Shown here in pieces: positions 24,030 through 35,293 of a DNA stretch of 64,000 nucleotides. Location of the stretch: positions 5,406,249 through 5,470,248 of the forward strand of contig OU696586.1 of assembly GCA_916048095.2 (NCBI GenBank). The letters run 5' to 3'. This DNA is from Sacculina carcini. Taxonomy: Eukaryota > Arthropoda > Thecostraca > Sacculinidae. Below the pieces are notes generated by a model. It did not search any database, was not told where the DNA came from, and saw only the letters and a program-made list of their open reading frames with translations. Positions within the stretch are counted from its first letter, which is position 1. Each line of letters begins with the position of its first letter. The translations under genes and the position numbers were made by a program.

Positions 24030-25118
24030 TCACTCGCTGCCACTGACCGGCGGAACAGAGACAGAGGAGGCGGCCGCCGCTGCCGCCGCCGCTGCAGTCA
24101 GAGTGACGGCGGCGCCAGGACATTGCACAAGCAGAGCACAGCGGGAGTCCCCCGCCGCCTGCAGTACCTCACTCATTGACACTCCCTCCAGTCGCCCCAG
24201 ATATGCCAGTTGAGGCTGCCTCGCCGCCACCGCCGCCGCTGACGTACCCATCTGCTCGGCCAGCTCGTTCAACTGGTGCTCGCTGCGCACGCGCACGACC
24301 GCCGCGGACGAATTTGGGCCATTATCGCAGGCACCGGACGGCTCCCGCTTGACATCAGAGCTGGTAGACGGTGCAGATTCAGCGTGCGGCGATGAGAAGG
24401 CAGCGGGTGTGTGTGTCGGTGCGCGATTCTCGTGACTGTCCGGCTGAACAGGTGGAACTGTCGTCGCATTGTCACGTGCTACACTGCCGCCCTCCCCCGC
24501 CACTGGTGCAGCCCCGTCTCTGCTTAGCAGACCGGCCGGAACATGAGCTGCTGAGAGAGGCGCCCCTGCGTGGACGGTCGCAGGTGGAGCAGCATCAGGC
24601 ACGATGCCGACTCCCTCTAGCATGGCGGCCACTTGATTGGCGACGAGAGGGTCAGCCAGGTCGGCGTCTTGTCCACGTCGCATCATCTCGACGCGCACGA
24701 GACCAACTCGACGCGACAGTTGCCGAATACGACGCACCTGGGACAAACACGACACATCCCAGTTGATGAGCCGAGTAAAAACAACGCTAAACGACAACAC
24801 TGTGTAGAACGATGAATACTGGGAAAACACGTGGAAAAAGTGGCTACATTTACGGAGCCCAACAGCCATCTGTTTACACGCTTGAAACCAAGTATCATAG
24901 CTAGAAGTGCATGAATACACTGTACTTCCACAACTTTTCACAGCCTATCTAAGAAAGAAAGATACTTTTCCTGCACCTCTATCCTCAACGCCTCCATATG
25001 GGACTCCATCTGGTCGCATTGCTGTAGAAGCTGTTCCTCGATGCGTGACAAGTGGTACAAATTGTTCCAGTGAGCTGGCTTGCTGGCGTGCTCCACCGCC
25101 AACTGCTTCACCTCCTAT

Positions 25119-25158
<40 letters not shown>

Positions 25159-27339
25159 CACACACACACACAGAGAATATCGACCGAATGAAACCGGTGA
25201 AACAGTCGGATTCCTTGAACAGCAGCCATCTGATCCATACAGATATAAAGGTCAGAAAAACCATGAAACTTGGAACGTAATTGAAATACAAAGCAGAGAC
25301 CCAGTTGGCGGCACAACCTGTGCATTTGCGGCACTAACCTTGTCAATGCATGTCACGTGGTGCCGAAATACTCGCAGGGTGTGTTGCCAACTCGAGCCAG
25401 GAACACTCTCCCGTCGACGCTTCCTGCCTCCACAACTGGCACGACCAACTGGAGCACAGCTGCTCGACGCAACGGAGACAGAGACATTCGAACTTCTTAT
25501 CTCTTCACAATTGATAGTGGAGTCCGTCGGCTGACATGGTGAAGAGTCAACACAGGCGGATTCCAGAGGAGCTGTAATGTCACCTGTGGTATGTGCAGAA
25601 CATTCTTGACGCAGGTTATTGGCTGCGGACCGAACGCGTGGTGGTGCTTTTGATTTTCGCTGAGTATTACTTCCCGCAGACTTTCTAGAGTTTTGACCTT
25701 CGCTCTTCTGTCCAGTGTGATTGGCGAGAACATGAGATTCGTCCTCCTCGGGCATGCTGAATGTCTCAGCCATGAGGTTGCTTGATGCAAGGTTGGGCCT
25801 CTCAGGGAGCGAACACTGATCCAAGACAGCTGAAGACTCATGCTGGTCCATGAGTGTCGAATGACCAGCATGTTCCGTAACTGCCACGTTAACACCAGCA
25901 CCTGAGCTAAACTGGTCCGAATTTATTTTCACGCTTGTTTCAGCTCGAACATCTTCTCTCACAACATAAGTACTGGACACGTTAACAACAGAGGCTGGAT
26001 TACTTGAGCTACTGATGCAATCGAATTCTGTTGGAAAATCACGGTTTAATGGAGTTGTATTGGAGCACGATACATTAGAATTTGACTGAAAATGTCTTCC
26101 GCAATTAGACTCGTGAGTAGAGGATATAGATGATATAGAGCGTGGCAAGAACGAAACTGGCTGAGTGATAGACGACAAGCAATCTCTGATGCCACTAGAA
26201 CAATGTGGAGGGACTGACTGGACCGGACTATTATTCGGAAAAGAGCCAGAACATTGAGCATTCATATGCCCTGCATGTGAAATTGTAGGAAAACTCACTG
26301 AAGACAAAGCAGCTGAAGCCACTGAAAGAGAACTGCTTGATGAGCCCACTGTAGATGGCGAAATGGGCGTCGTGTGTGGCAGACACTCACGATTGTTTGA
26401 AATCGCCGATGAAGTGTACAAATCAACATTATCCGAGCAGGGGGAGCCAACAAGTAAAGACTCACCGGAAGATCTGGAAGAGTTCCTTGTTCCGGCGGAA
26501 TCAGATGGACACAATGGAAAAGCCGTTGCATCGACGTCTAACCCCGACTGGGTGCCTTCGCCAGGATCGTCAACATCAATCACTTCGACAACGGGAGGCG
26601 GAGGCACGGATATTTCGACAATGTCTTCATCTTCCGGATTGGGAACCAAATCGTCCGTGTTAGCCTCATTCAACTCTCCAGAACCGATAGTTTGCCAGTC
26701 CCGTGATGAAAACTCCAAATCACCCAAGCTGCTTTGCACCAACGGACTGGATGATGGCTGCTCCTCGGTTGAATCCGTATCAGGCAAAACGTTGCTTTTC
26801 ATTTGACCTGAATATTTAGACTTCACCAGCATCACTTTGATCATCTTGGCTTTGTCTCGCATGGCGCGACTTCGTTTCTCGTCTTCGGGGTCTACTTGAG
26901 CAGCAGGCCCTTCCGGAGCAATGACCTTGCGTTGACAGTCTTCAAGAAGGGTAGGAGTCTTTTGTGTAGTCTTCTCGCGACGAATCTTACTTCTCTGCAA
27001 AAAGGTCGGGCGGTTGATACCCTGAATGTTGAACCGATACGTGTGACGTGGAGAACACATATTTGGGGGTAAATTGGGACGGGCCATGAAACGAGCAGGA
27101 GGATTGGGAAAGCGGAAATCAGGATTTGAAAATCCAGTGTGTGGAGAATACTCCGCATTCCTGTAAGGATGAAACATAAACCTACGAAAATGTGAGCGCT
27201 GTGCTTGAGCACGTTGTTTCTGAAACAAACCACCTCGGTGATTATTCGGAGCATGAGGCCCAGAACGCGACATATTAATTTGCAGACCAGAACACTCTCC
27301 AGGCTTACTACGAGATTTAGGTCCTGATTTCTTGCCCAT
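24030..27339 (-). CDS. Unidentified Ser-rich protein with a coiled coil (three exons)
   Basis: Exons 27339-25339, 25114-24977 and 24737-24030, all phase 0, give 947 residues. The start is the ATG of MGKKSGPKSRSK. I do not recognise a family. Residues 1-200 are basic and aromatic-rich, 200-600 Ser/Thr/Pro/acidic and probably disordered with a SUMO-interaction-like VVEVIDVDD, then GGRKRRRES (NLS-like) near 645. Exon 2 and the start of exon 3 form a coiled coil: HLSRIEEQLLQQCDQMESHM, then VRRIRQLSRRVGLVRVEMM. The tail is Ala/Pro-rich with an 11-Ala run near the end. The exon 2 donor (GAG|gtgcag) is weak; without it the frame ends after EVQEKYLSFLDRL at 24938, so a shorter isoform is possible. 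The acceptor of exon 2 abuts a long (TG)n tract. A nuclear regulatory role is only a guess. Confidence 0.7.
25118..25171. repeat. (CA)n array next to a splice acceptor
   Basis: (TG)n in the transcript sense, directly before the acceptor tcatag of exon 2 of the minus-strand coiled-coil gene. Confidence 0.85.
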
Positions 27340-27399
27340 CACCAGTATATCTGTTCATCAAATGACCACCTGAAACATATATAACACAACTTTAATAGC

Positions 27400-28676
27400 G
27401 ATCAAACCAGACTAGAATACTTGCGTATACAAAGACAACAATGAGGACACGTCATAGGAGCGTGCACAAATGCATTTCTCACTTTATTGAAGAACAGTGG
27501 CAACGCTTCAAGCAAGCATACTGTGGTGTGATTGGGTAAGGTGAAAGAGAAGGTGAAATAGTGTGTGTGGGTGGGTGCCCAGTATGTGACGATGTGAGCG
27601 CACATAAGTGGTGTTCCCAGCATGGTCGTGTCGTGGCGTCCTGTAACACGCGGAGTAGTGATACCCCCGCGAATCTGTGCGTAAATATACTTACAGGCAG
27701 GCGCGCGGGGGCAGCACTACCTACATCACTTGCTTTCTACACATACCAGAAAATACGCACGCTAGAAGTGCTGGCGTTTCTGCAAAATTCAGGTGTGGCT
27801 GCTTGCTATTTAAGGATGATAGTGTAATTAGTAATGTAATTGTAATCCTAGTGTAATTTACAGACAAACTTGAACATTTGTTTTAAAAAAATTATGGCTC
27901 ACATTCCCCTCTCTCCCTTCGTGAAAAAACACATGAAAAACATTTACCAGTATATTACCCTTTTTTCATTCGACCACCGAACGACTGCAACAGGAGCCAA
28001 CCCATGCAATTATACGTACGAAATTAGCAAACACGTGCCTAAACCTTACTAGGTAAACTTCAATCAAAAGACTAAATACATTCAAGAAGATGAAACGGAA
28101 AATACATGCGCAAAATTCTAGGAAAATGCTTTGCAGAATTGAATGTCACACACTTGTTTCTATTTTGTCACAAACGTCTATATTTCGAAGAATATGAAAT
28201 ATGTGTATTATATAACTACAATATTTTAATAGTACTATTATGATATTAACGATGTTTTATGAGGACCTGATGAGCTATTGATAATTTGTTTTGTTGAAAT
28301 TATCTAAGATTAAGTTGCCGCAGCAACGTACTCATAATTGTACTTTGGTTAAAATTGAAAATGGCAAAAGTGAATAAAATGTAGCTACTTATTCTAATGC
28401 ATGCAAAAATAAAGGGATTCATTTTATTGCAATATCTTATTCAGAGAAAAACTTGATAGAAAATTGTACCAAAATCAACACACAAAAATCGACACACAAG
28501 TTTACACAATTACAAAATTATATACAAACATCTATGCGAAATTTCAACTTTTTTTCAAAATTAGATAACACTAGTGTACTGGTCGTTTAGGACAAATTCA
28601 TAATACTGACTTCAACGAATGGAGCGTTAATAAGAACCTCAGTTTTCAGAACCTCAGACCTCAGTTTCATCAAACT
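27400..28676. other. Intergenic AT-rich region
   Basis: Nothing gene-like is seen apart from a TTTATT (minus AATAAA) at 28423-28428, a plausible poly(A) signal for the MYND gene. The 5' end of the coiled-coil gene transcript probably lies near 27.4 kb. Confidence 0.4.
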
Positions 28677-30383
28677 TCATAATAAATTTGTGATTGAAGG
28701 TGTTTGCTCAGCTCTAACACATATCAGATACTGATTCTTGAAGACAAGCGGGGCGTTCTCCTCGTCAATAAAATTTCTCGCTGGTCTGAGACTGCTGAAA
28801 GCGTTGTACTGGGGATCTATAACCACCTTCAAGTCACCACATGTTTTCTGCAGCTGGTGCAGATCCTTCTTGATCTCGTGCTTGGTGTAAGCTGTGACCA
28901 GCAGAGGTGCGCTTCCTTGCACTAAACTGGCAAGACTGGGTCTCCAGTGATATTTTGTTTCGTCATCTTCATTGGATGCCGGGCGTCCGTAAAGAGCAGC
29001 ATTAAACGCGCAGACAATATCAGCACGAGGTTCCTGATGAGCCGAGTCGCTGATGAAATTGTGGTACGCCGTGCCGGGAACTAAACGACACTCGGCCTTG
29101 CGTCCTGCTTTCTGACAGTCGTCACAAGTCAAATCTACCGTGGTGCTGTGTTCACTGTGCTGTGTATTATTGGTCGTCGAATTTCCCAGGCGCAAGTCCT
29201 TGCCTATGAAACAGATGCGCACCCGCTTCAATCTAGGCAGCATATGCAGAAGTAGCGTCTCCCAGGAGAATAAGTCGAAACACTCGGCTTCTGCCTCGGC
29301 TCCCACAACATGCACGACCAGTGTCTCTTTTTGTCTCACCCTCTCTCCGCCCCAACTGGCTTGCAGTGCCCAAAGTGCACTGAGAGGGTAGGACGACTTC
29401 TCGGACAATGCAAACTTTTCCAATTCGCTGGTTTTCTCAAGATCGGCACCTTTCATCAAGTTGATAAGGATACAGCTGGCGTCCCACTGTGGAGGGTAGC
29501 TGACAGCGAGCTCCACACTCGGATCACACCATCCAAACTTGTTCTGATGCTCGACCAGCCTCTCGAACTCGCGCAGTCGGTCACACCAGCGCTCGTGCTC
29601 TGGATCGCGGTGCTGCTCCCTGCACCAGTACACCGCTCGACAGCGGGGGCACGTGCTCAGTGAGCCCCCAGTGGCGTGACATACGCGGCAGCTGCGCGGA
29701 AACAAGAACATCTCGCGCTCATCGGGACGCACCGGCCGCGACATGGCCTGCTCGCACAGATGAAGTCGAGCCAGCTGCAGTTGTCGCCACTGGGCGGGCG
29801 TCTCGAGCGGCTGCAAGGGCTGGCACGGATGCTGCAGCTTTAGACGACTCAGCAGAGTGCCGGCAGCACGACACAGTTGTCGGTGGAGGGGCCAATGCAG
29901 GCGTTGATGCTGACGACCGCAGTAGTAGATCAGACGACAGCCCGTGCAGGCCCGCAGTGACTGGGAACGACCTTGCGCGATGCTGAGCAGCTCGGATCTT
30001 TGTCGAACTTCACTTGTGCGGTCCTCCGTACCGATATCATTTACAGTATTTTCCTCTAGCGAACCCTTTCTGATCTCCGTTTGTGTGAGCTTTGTCATTT
30101 GCTCATTCACATATTTGTCATGCTCTTCGTTATTGTCCACTTCTGCTGTTGTATTGTCGTCTATATTTTCCTTGTTGCACAAAATTTCTCGTTGTTTGCA
30201 TACGTGGCAAACATGCGCCAAAAATACAGCACGCGCCATCTCATGTTGATCTTCTGGTGCCAGGTTGTTGAGCGATGCCAGTTTTGGTGATTTTTCGATG
30301 ATATTTGTGGTGGTTGCTTGGCGAGTATCGGCTGTTTGATGGGGTGTTGGCAAGCGCTCAGCATTTTTCACACTGCCGAGCAT
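28677..30383 (-). CDS. MYND zinc-finger protein, MSS51/ZMYND-like
   Basis: A single open exon from MLGSVKN (ATG 30383-30381) to TGA gives 568 residues. The frame extends upstream, but that part enters LINE 3' sequence after a possible acceptor (gatgaccag), so the first coding exon or 5' UTR is probably further up. Two MYND fingers are visible. Finger 1 is split: CHVC at 59-62, an acidic Asn/Glu-rich loop of 83 residues, then CTGCRLIYYC and H/C ligands to 171. Finger 2 is compact: C232, C235, C245, C248, C254, H258, H263, C267 in CRVCHATGG...CPRCRAVYWC. The C-terminal 300 residues follow the MSS51-type C-terminal domain seen in arthropod ZMYND proteins: LVVHVVGAEAEAECFDLFSWE, LKRVRICFIGKDL, WRPSLASLVQGSAPLLVTAY. 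In yeast MSS51 controls COX1 translation; the vertebrate relative is mitochondrial in muscle. The role here is not established. Confidence 0.8.
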   Translation of the reverse strand: MLGSVKNAERLPTPHQTADTRQATTTNIIEKSPKLASLNNLAPEDQHEMARAVFLAHVCHVCKQREILCNKENIDDNTTAEVDNNEEHDKYVNEQMTKLTQTEIRKGSLEENTVNDIGTEDRTSEVRQRSELLSIAQGRSQSLRACTGCRLIYYCGRQHQRLHWPLHRQLCRAAGTLLSRLKLQHPCQPLQPLETPAQWRQLQLARLHLCEQAMSRPVRPDEREMFLFPRSCRVCHATGGSLSTCPRCRAVYWCREQHRDPEHERWCDRLREFERLVEHQNKFGWCDPSVELAVSYPPQWDASCILINLMKGADLEKTSELEKFALSEKSSYPLSALWALQASWGGERVRQKETLVVHVVGAEAEAECFDLFSWETLLLHMLPRLKRVRICFIGKDLRLGNSTTNNTQHSEHSTTVDLTCDDCQKAGRKAECRLVPGTAYHNFISDSAHQEPRADIVCAFNAALYGRPASNEDDETKYHWRPSLASLVQGSAPLLVTAYTKHEIKKDLHQLQKTCGDLKVVIDPQYNAFSSLRPARNFIDEENAPLVFKNQYLICVRAEQTPSITNLL

Positions 30384-30428
30384 CGTCTTCAATTGTTTCT
30401 GGTCATCAAAACAATTACAGGCAGTCTT

Positions 30429-31630
30429 AAACAAACAAAAACAAAAAAAACAAACATGTATTTGATATAGCGCCAAGTAGAGCAGAGGCGCGTAAAAGAG
30501 ATAAACTGGTGCGAACAATATAAAGGAAAATTAGCTCATAGAGGGAAAATACATGAGCCAGCAAAAATAACACACATGATAAAAAAGAGAAAAACGATTA
30601 TAAAACAGCAAAAGAAATATCTTACACATTAACAAACATCACATGACACATCACATCATAGATTAACACTGGTAACCAAGAAAAACGAATGTAGAGAGAA
30701 CAAGATTTAGTGCTGTCGGAATGGAGGAGTTAGAGGTGTGGGCAAAGATAGCAAAAAATTTTGCAGAGCAGAAGAGAATGAGGAGTATGATTTTTGCTCC
30801 AGGACATGAGGAGGAAGTTGATTGTAAAGACGGGGAGCAGAAAAGTAGAAAGACTTGGCTGACCAGTTTGACTCATGAAGAGCAGGAGGAGAAACAAGAG
30901 GTACAGGACGACGACTGGAAGGTCGCTCGTTACACTGTAGGAGGGTAAGTAAGTAGGAAGGGGGAGAAGGCGAGTGAAGAAGTTTATATACAAGACAGCA
31001 GAGCTTATGATGGATCCTCGAAGGGACTGGCAGCCAGCCTAGTTGCCGAATATGTACAGAGGTTGGTGTCCTAGGTGGAAGACGCAAAACGAATCGACAG
31101 GAAAGGTTAATGATTGACTGAAGGGATCGAAGAGATTTTTGAGGTAGGTGAAAAAATAGAGAATTGCAATAGTCGAGACGGGAGAAGATATAGGAATTAA
31201 CAAGAAGCAGTGCAGAGGATTCGTCGATGTGTCGGCGTATAGGGTAGAGTTGGCGCAGGATGAATCGACAGGATCGAGTAAGGTTTGAAAGATGTTTGGA
31301 GAAATCAAGTGAAGGATCAAAGACAATGCCCAAACTACGAATATGAGAGGAGAGGGACAAATGAAGACAGTTCGGAGATATCCTAGGAGGGTGAAATAAA
31401 ATATACTCTGTCTTATCGGGATTCAAGAGGAGATCTCTGGAGGTCGCCCAGGCAGCAATGTTGGATAGAAGTTGGTCGATGAGATAACTGTTAGAGGACG
31501 AAAAAGGGAAATAAATTTGGATATCATCCGCATAAATGTGGAAAGATATAGGATAGGTGCGGAGGATCGGACAAAGAGAAGAAACATAAAGATTAAACAA
31601 AAGAGGACCGAGAAGAGAGCCTTGGGGAAC
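30429..31630 (-). mobile_element. L2/CR1-like LINE, 3' half (split by an LTR element)
   Basis: The minus-strand frame from QGSLLGP through the catalytic FHIYADDIQIY motif to the stop at 30707 encodes the RT palm, thumb and C-terminal region (SIINLSCRFVLRLPPRTP; WSAKSFYFSAPRLYNQLP). The 3' UTR ends in a GCGC...GCGC hairpin followed by a (TTG/TTT)n-type tail at 30429-30457. The 5' half continues at 36405. This half has no frameshift. Confidence 0.85.
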
Positions 31631-32135
31631 TGTGGTTTGATGTCCATTTTAAAAATGACGAAAACAACACTGTCTCGTAAAATGATGAACTCTATTGATG
31701 ACGAAAACAAATATGATTTAACAACAAGAAGAAAACTCACACATACACAGTAGAGCAATAATCTCTCTCTAGGCTGGCATAAATCATATCCACACAAACA
31801 GCACACAGAAGACTACACCGACCAGTCCACACATAACAACACAACGCACGATGAGCACTACAACACCACTCCCGTCATTCCATACAATCCGCTAACACCA
31901 GTACACGCTGCATACAAACATACAAACACGAAGTAGAATCACACGCATGAATACAGTGACGCACATACACACACACACACACACACAAGTCTACGCTCAG
32001 TCACACACAGGTACACACACAAGTCTACGCTCGCAAGCGCACACGCTCTCCTACACTCACGCTCAACTCAGCAAACGCATTCACCCCCCATTCATTCCTT
32101 CGCACAGCGTTCAATTTCTGACTAACAATACCACA
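31631..32135 (-). repeat. 3' LTR of LTR element 1
   Basis: 505 bp, TG...CA, near-identical to 35900-36404. Contains CA-rich runs (about 31970-32010) and an internally repeated acaagtctacgctc motif. Confidence 0.93.
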
Positions 32136-32158
32136 CTCCCCCTTGATCTCAAGATCAA

Positions 32159-35100
32159 TCAATCACCTACGAAATAATCGTCCATCCAAGGCGGACGTCT
32201 CCTCTCTCTGGTAGATCTCCGAAGAATGTGCTCACTCCGGTCCTCTTCGGCTCCATTATGTATGTCAGTTGTCTCGAGCACTTCGTTCGTGTCCGCTGCA
32301 CAGTCATCTCGAGTCTGATTGTCCACGTCTTGACCACCGGCGTCATCTCGATCATTGTCTTCATCATACACACGCCGCAGATCTAGTAGATGCCTCGGTA
32401 CTCCATCCACCGATACATTGTTTGAGGACTGAATCCCGGTCACTCTTCCTTTTGACCAATGCGACGTACATCTTGCCCCAGGTGGCTTTACCCACACCTC
32501 ATCGCCGACTTCTATGCCCGAGTTCTTCTCGCCGTCGTCATTGTGGGCTGGCAAAACCTCCGGATGTCGCCAGGCATATGTGTAGACACTGTGATGCGGC
32601 GCCTTGTCTTCAATTCGACCCGATTTGGGCGCCATGTTGTACCAAAATACCGCCTCGAGCGGGGAGATGCCAGCTCTCTCCGCTATCCTCTTTATCGTAC
32701 GATGGTGCCGTTCGACAATACCGTTTCCGCTGGGTCGATAAGCCGCTCGGAAAAACCTGCTGATTTTCCAGCCATCGAGGGTTTCCCTGAGTAATTCTGA
32801 CTTGAACACCGTTCCATTGTCCATCAGCACTTGTTCAACAGGCCCTCGCTCATAAAATACTTGGTTCAGGATATTTGAAATCTCATTTGCCGACTCTGCA
32901 CGCAGCTCTCGCCATATCGCGAACCTTCCAGGGCCGCAATCAACAATAGAAAGAAATGGACGATATCTGAAATGAGTAACATCGACTGCCAATCTTGTCC
33001 AGACTGTTGGCACGTGCAGCTCGCCCGCCTCGTGAGTCACCGGCGCAGGATCGATAGACTGACACTCCAGACAGCTCTTCACCACACGTTTCACCTGTTC
33101 ACGTGTCACAGTAGGGTCCACTTGCTTAGCGAGAGATAACGTTCTGTCAACGCCCATATGATGACTACGGTGGAGATCTTTCACTCTTTCCAACGCCATG
33201 CCGCATGTTTCGTTTACCGGTTTTCTCTCGAGCTTCAGCATCCATTGCCTGTTGATGCGCGTCAATGAGTCTGCTTTGTTACTTGCTGTAGGAACAAGAA
33301 TCAATCTCACTTCGAGACGCAATTCATAAATTAACTCCTTGACTACTCCCAGTCGTCGTTTCACAAGAACTTCTGCAGCTCCTTTTGTCTTCACTCTGTT
33401 TTCGTCGGATAGTGTGGCACGCAGCCAGCCAAAAACTGTAGCGGAGTCGGTGCGTACTTCTATACATTCTAATCCCCACTTTATTGCAAGATTGAGTCCT
33501 CTGGATACAGCTTCAAGCTCAGCGACGTTTATATGATTGAAGTCATCTTTTTTCCTCTGCCACGAGGCATCTTCCACTACGATTCCGTCGATTTCGATTA
33601 CTGTTCCAATAGCCTGATTACTGGCGTCACACCACACAACACCAGATTTCGATTCTGAAACCGACCATTTTCCCTGCACTGGATCTTCGCTTTTCACTTG
33701 TTCTAGCATGTCGTGTGTAACAGACAGAACTTCCTCCCGGACTGTGTCATCCCAGCCACCATCGGATGAATGACGTTTGACATAGCTGCACGCCGGTCTG
33801 AGCCACCCGGCAATGGGATAGTGGCCCAACAATTTCCCACATAAAGAAAACAGTTGGCGTTTAGTCAGTGTACGATCTACCTGCGGTAACTCATTTCCCC
33901 GACGAAACTCCAGCAAGCCCGCTGCATTTCTCTGCACTCTCAGACCGAGCACTGCACCGCCAACAATTGGAGTCGGATCTTTGGCAATCAGTCCATACTT
34001 GCGCAAATGATCAACCACATGATTCGGGCTCACTTTTGTTGTATCAACCACAATATCATCGATATAGGAATCGGTTGCTTCACGGATAACTTTTGACTTC
34101 TCCAGCACTCTGCGCAAAATTCTGGTCATGATTCGCGGTGCTGAGCTGAGACCAAACCCCAATCTCGTGAGGCAGTATGTTATGCCCCCATACTTAACCA
34201 GTTGATACTGCCAGAGCTTCGGATGCACACGTATTTGGAGATATGCTGACTTCAAGTCAACCAGCGCCGTCGCACCTCTGATTCGTCGCCATCGCCGAAG
34301 CTTTTCCGCGCAAACATCGATGTAATCATCACCAGTGTGACTGCTGACATATTCGTTTAGCTCCCTGAAGTCAATCACTGGACGCGTTTTGTTTTTGGTT
34401 GTTTGCACAACCGCCAACAATGGTGATACTCCTCTCTTGACTTGTTGTGACCACTGCACCAATATTCCTTCGTTTATCCAGCGCTTCACTTCTTTGTCAA
34501 ACTCCTCCCTACATCCTCCTTTCAACGTTTGTTCGTAACATCCAATTGACTTGGTCAAAACAGGCGACGTTTCCTTCAGAAACCACTCGACTTCCCAATA
34601 ACTACCATTCAATTTCGCTGAGAAATCTTTGTCACTGAACTGGTCTTCAAAGAACTCAGACTTCAACCTTTCATCAGACATGCTCATCTTGCAACATTCG
34701 GTGTTTTCATCCTCCTTCGGATGTACTGCAGTCCCGCTAACAGCAATAACGCTTGAAAACGCGTCAACATTACTGTTTTTCTCCTGCTGTTTTAGCAACT
34801 TTCCGAACTCCACTCCACGTTTTGTGATTGTGACTTTTTCAAACTGATTAATGATGTCCATTCCGAGAATTGCATCGAACCCACTCACTACTTCCGGAAG
34901 GACAAGCACTTGCGCATGCAATTCTTCACCATTGACCACGATACACGTTTTACACGTACCTAAACACAAAATTTCACTTCCGTCTACTGTGACGACACGC
35001 TTTGGCTCCTTAATAAATGCCAAGCCACATTTTGCAGACACAATACTTTTTGAACACCCGGTGTCGATCATAGCCGTCACTGTTCGTCCACATATTCGTA

Positions 35101-35293
35101 CTCTCGCACTCATTAGACCCCCGCGTTGCGCCTCCACTGTACAGAGGGGGAGCTTCTTGGCGCTGAAACCCCCCCTACATCGTTTCCCTTTGCGCACTTT
35201 GCTGCAACATGTCCTGTCTGACCGCAATTGAAGCACACTATCGCGGAACGTCTGCGGTGTCGCGCCATATGGGCACCTCCGCAGTTGAAGCAT
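32159..35293 (-). CDS. pol: Pol polyprotein of LTR element 1
   Basis: About 1,040 residues. Protease AMIDTGCSKSIV; reverse transcriptase LVDLKSAYLQIRVHPKLWQY and YIDDIVVDT; RNase H VVWCDASNQAIGTVIEIDG; integrase with an HH-CC zinc module (CLECQSID) and core blocks LAVDVTHF, LMDNGTVF and GNGIVERHHR; then a C-terminal basic region. It overlaps the end of gag in another frame, as expected where Pol is made by frameshifting. Best described as Ty3/gypsy-like. Confidence 0.88.
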   Translation of the reverse strand: MLQLRRCPYGATPQTFRDSVLQLRSDRTCCSKVRKGKRCRGGFSAKKLPLCTVEAQRGGLMSARVRICGRTVTAMIDTGCSKSIVSAKCGLAFIKEPKRVVTVDGSEILCLGTCKTCIVVNGEELHAQVLVLPEVVSGFDAILGMDIINQFEKVTITKRGVEFGKLLKQQEKNSNVDAFSSVIAVSGTAVHPKEDENTECCKMSMSDERLKSEFFEDQFSDKDFSAKLNGSYWEVEWFLKETSPVLTKSIGCYEQTLKGGCREEFDKEVKRWINEGILVQWSQQVKRGVSPLLAVVQTTKNKTRPVIDFRELNEYVSSHTGDDYIDVCAEKLRRWRRIRGATALVDLKSAYLQIRVHPKLWQYQLVKYGGITYCLTRLGFGLSSAPRIMTRILRRVLEKSKVIREATDSYIDDIVVDTTKVSPNHVVDHLRKYGLIAKDPTPIVGGAVLGLRVQRNAAGLLEFRRGNELPQVDRTLTKRQLFSLCGKLLGHYPIAGWLRPACSYVKRHSSDGGWDDTVREEVLSVTHDMLEQVKSEDPVQGKWSVSESKSGVVWCDASNQAIGTVIEIDGIVVEDASWQRKKDDFNHINVAELEAVSRGLNLAIKWGLECIEVRTDSATVFGWLRATLSDENRVKTKGAAEVLVKRRLGVVKELIYELRLEVRLILVPTASNKADSLTRINRQWMLKLERKPVNETCGMALERVKDLHRSHHMGVDRTLSLAKQVDPTVTREQVKRVVKSCLECQSIDPAPVTHEAGELHVPTVWTRLAVDVTHFRYRPFLSIVDCGPGRFAIWRELRAESANEISNILNQVFYERGPVEQVLMDNGTVFKSELLRETLDGWKISRFFRAAYRPSGNGIVERHHRTIKRIAERAGISPLEAVFWYNMAPKSGRIEDKAPHHSVYTYAWRHPEVLPAHNDDGEKNSGIEVGDEVWVKPPGARCTSHWSKGRVTGIQSSNNVSVDGVPRHLLDLRRVYDEDNDRDDAGGQDVDNQTRDDCAADTNEVLETTDIHNGAEEDRSEHILRRSTRERRRPPWMDDYFVGD

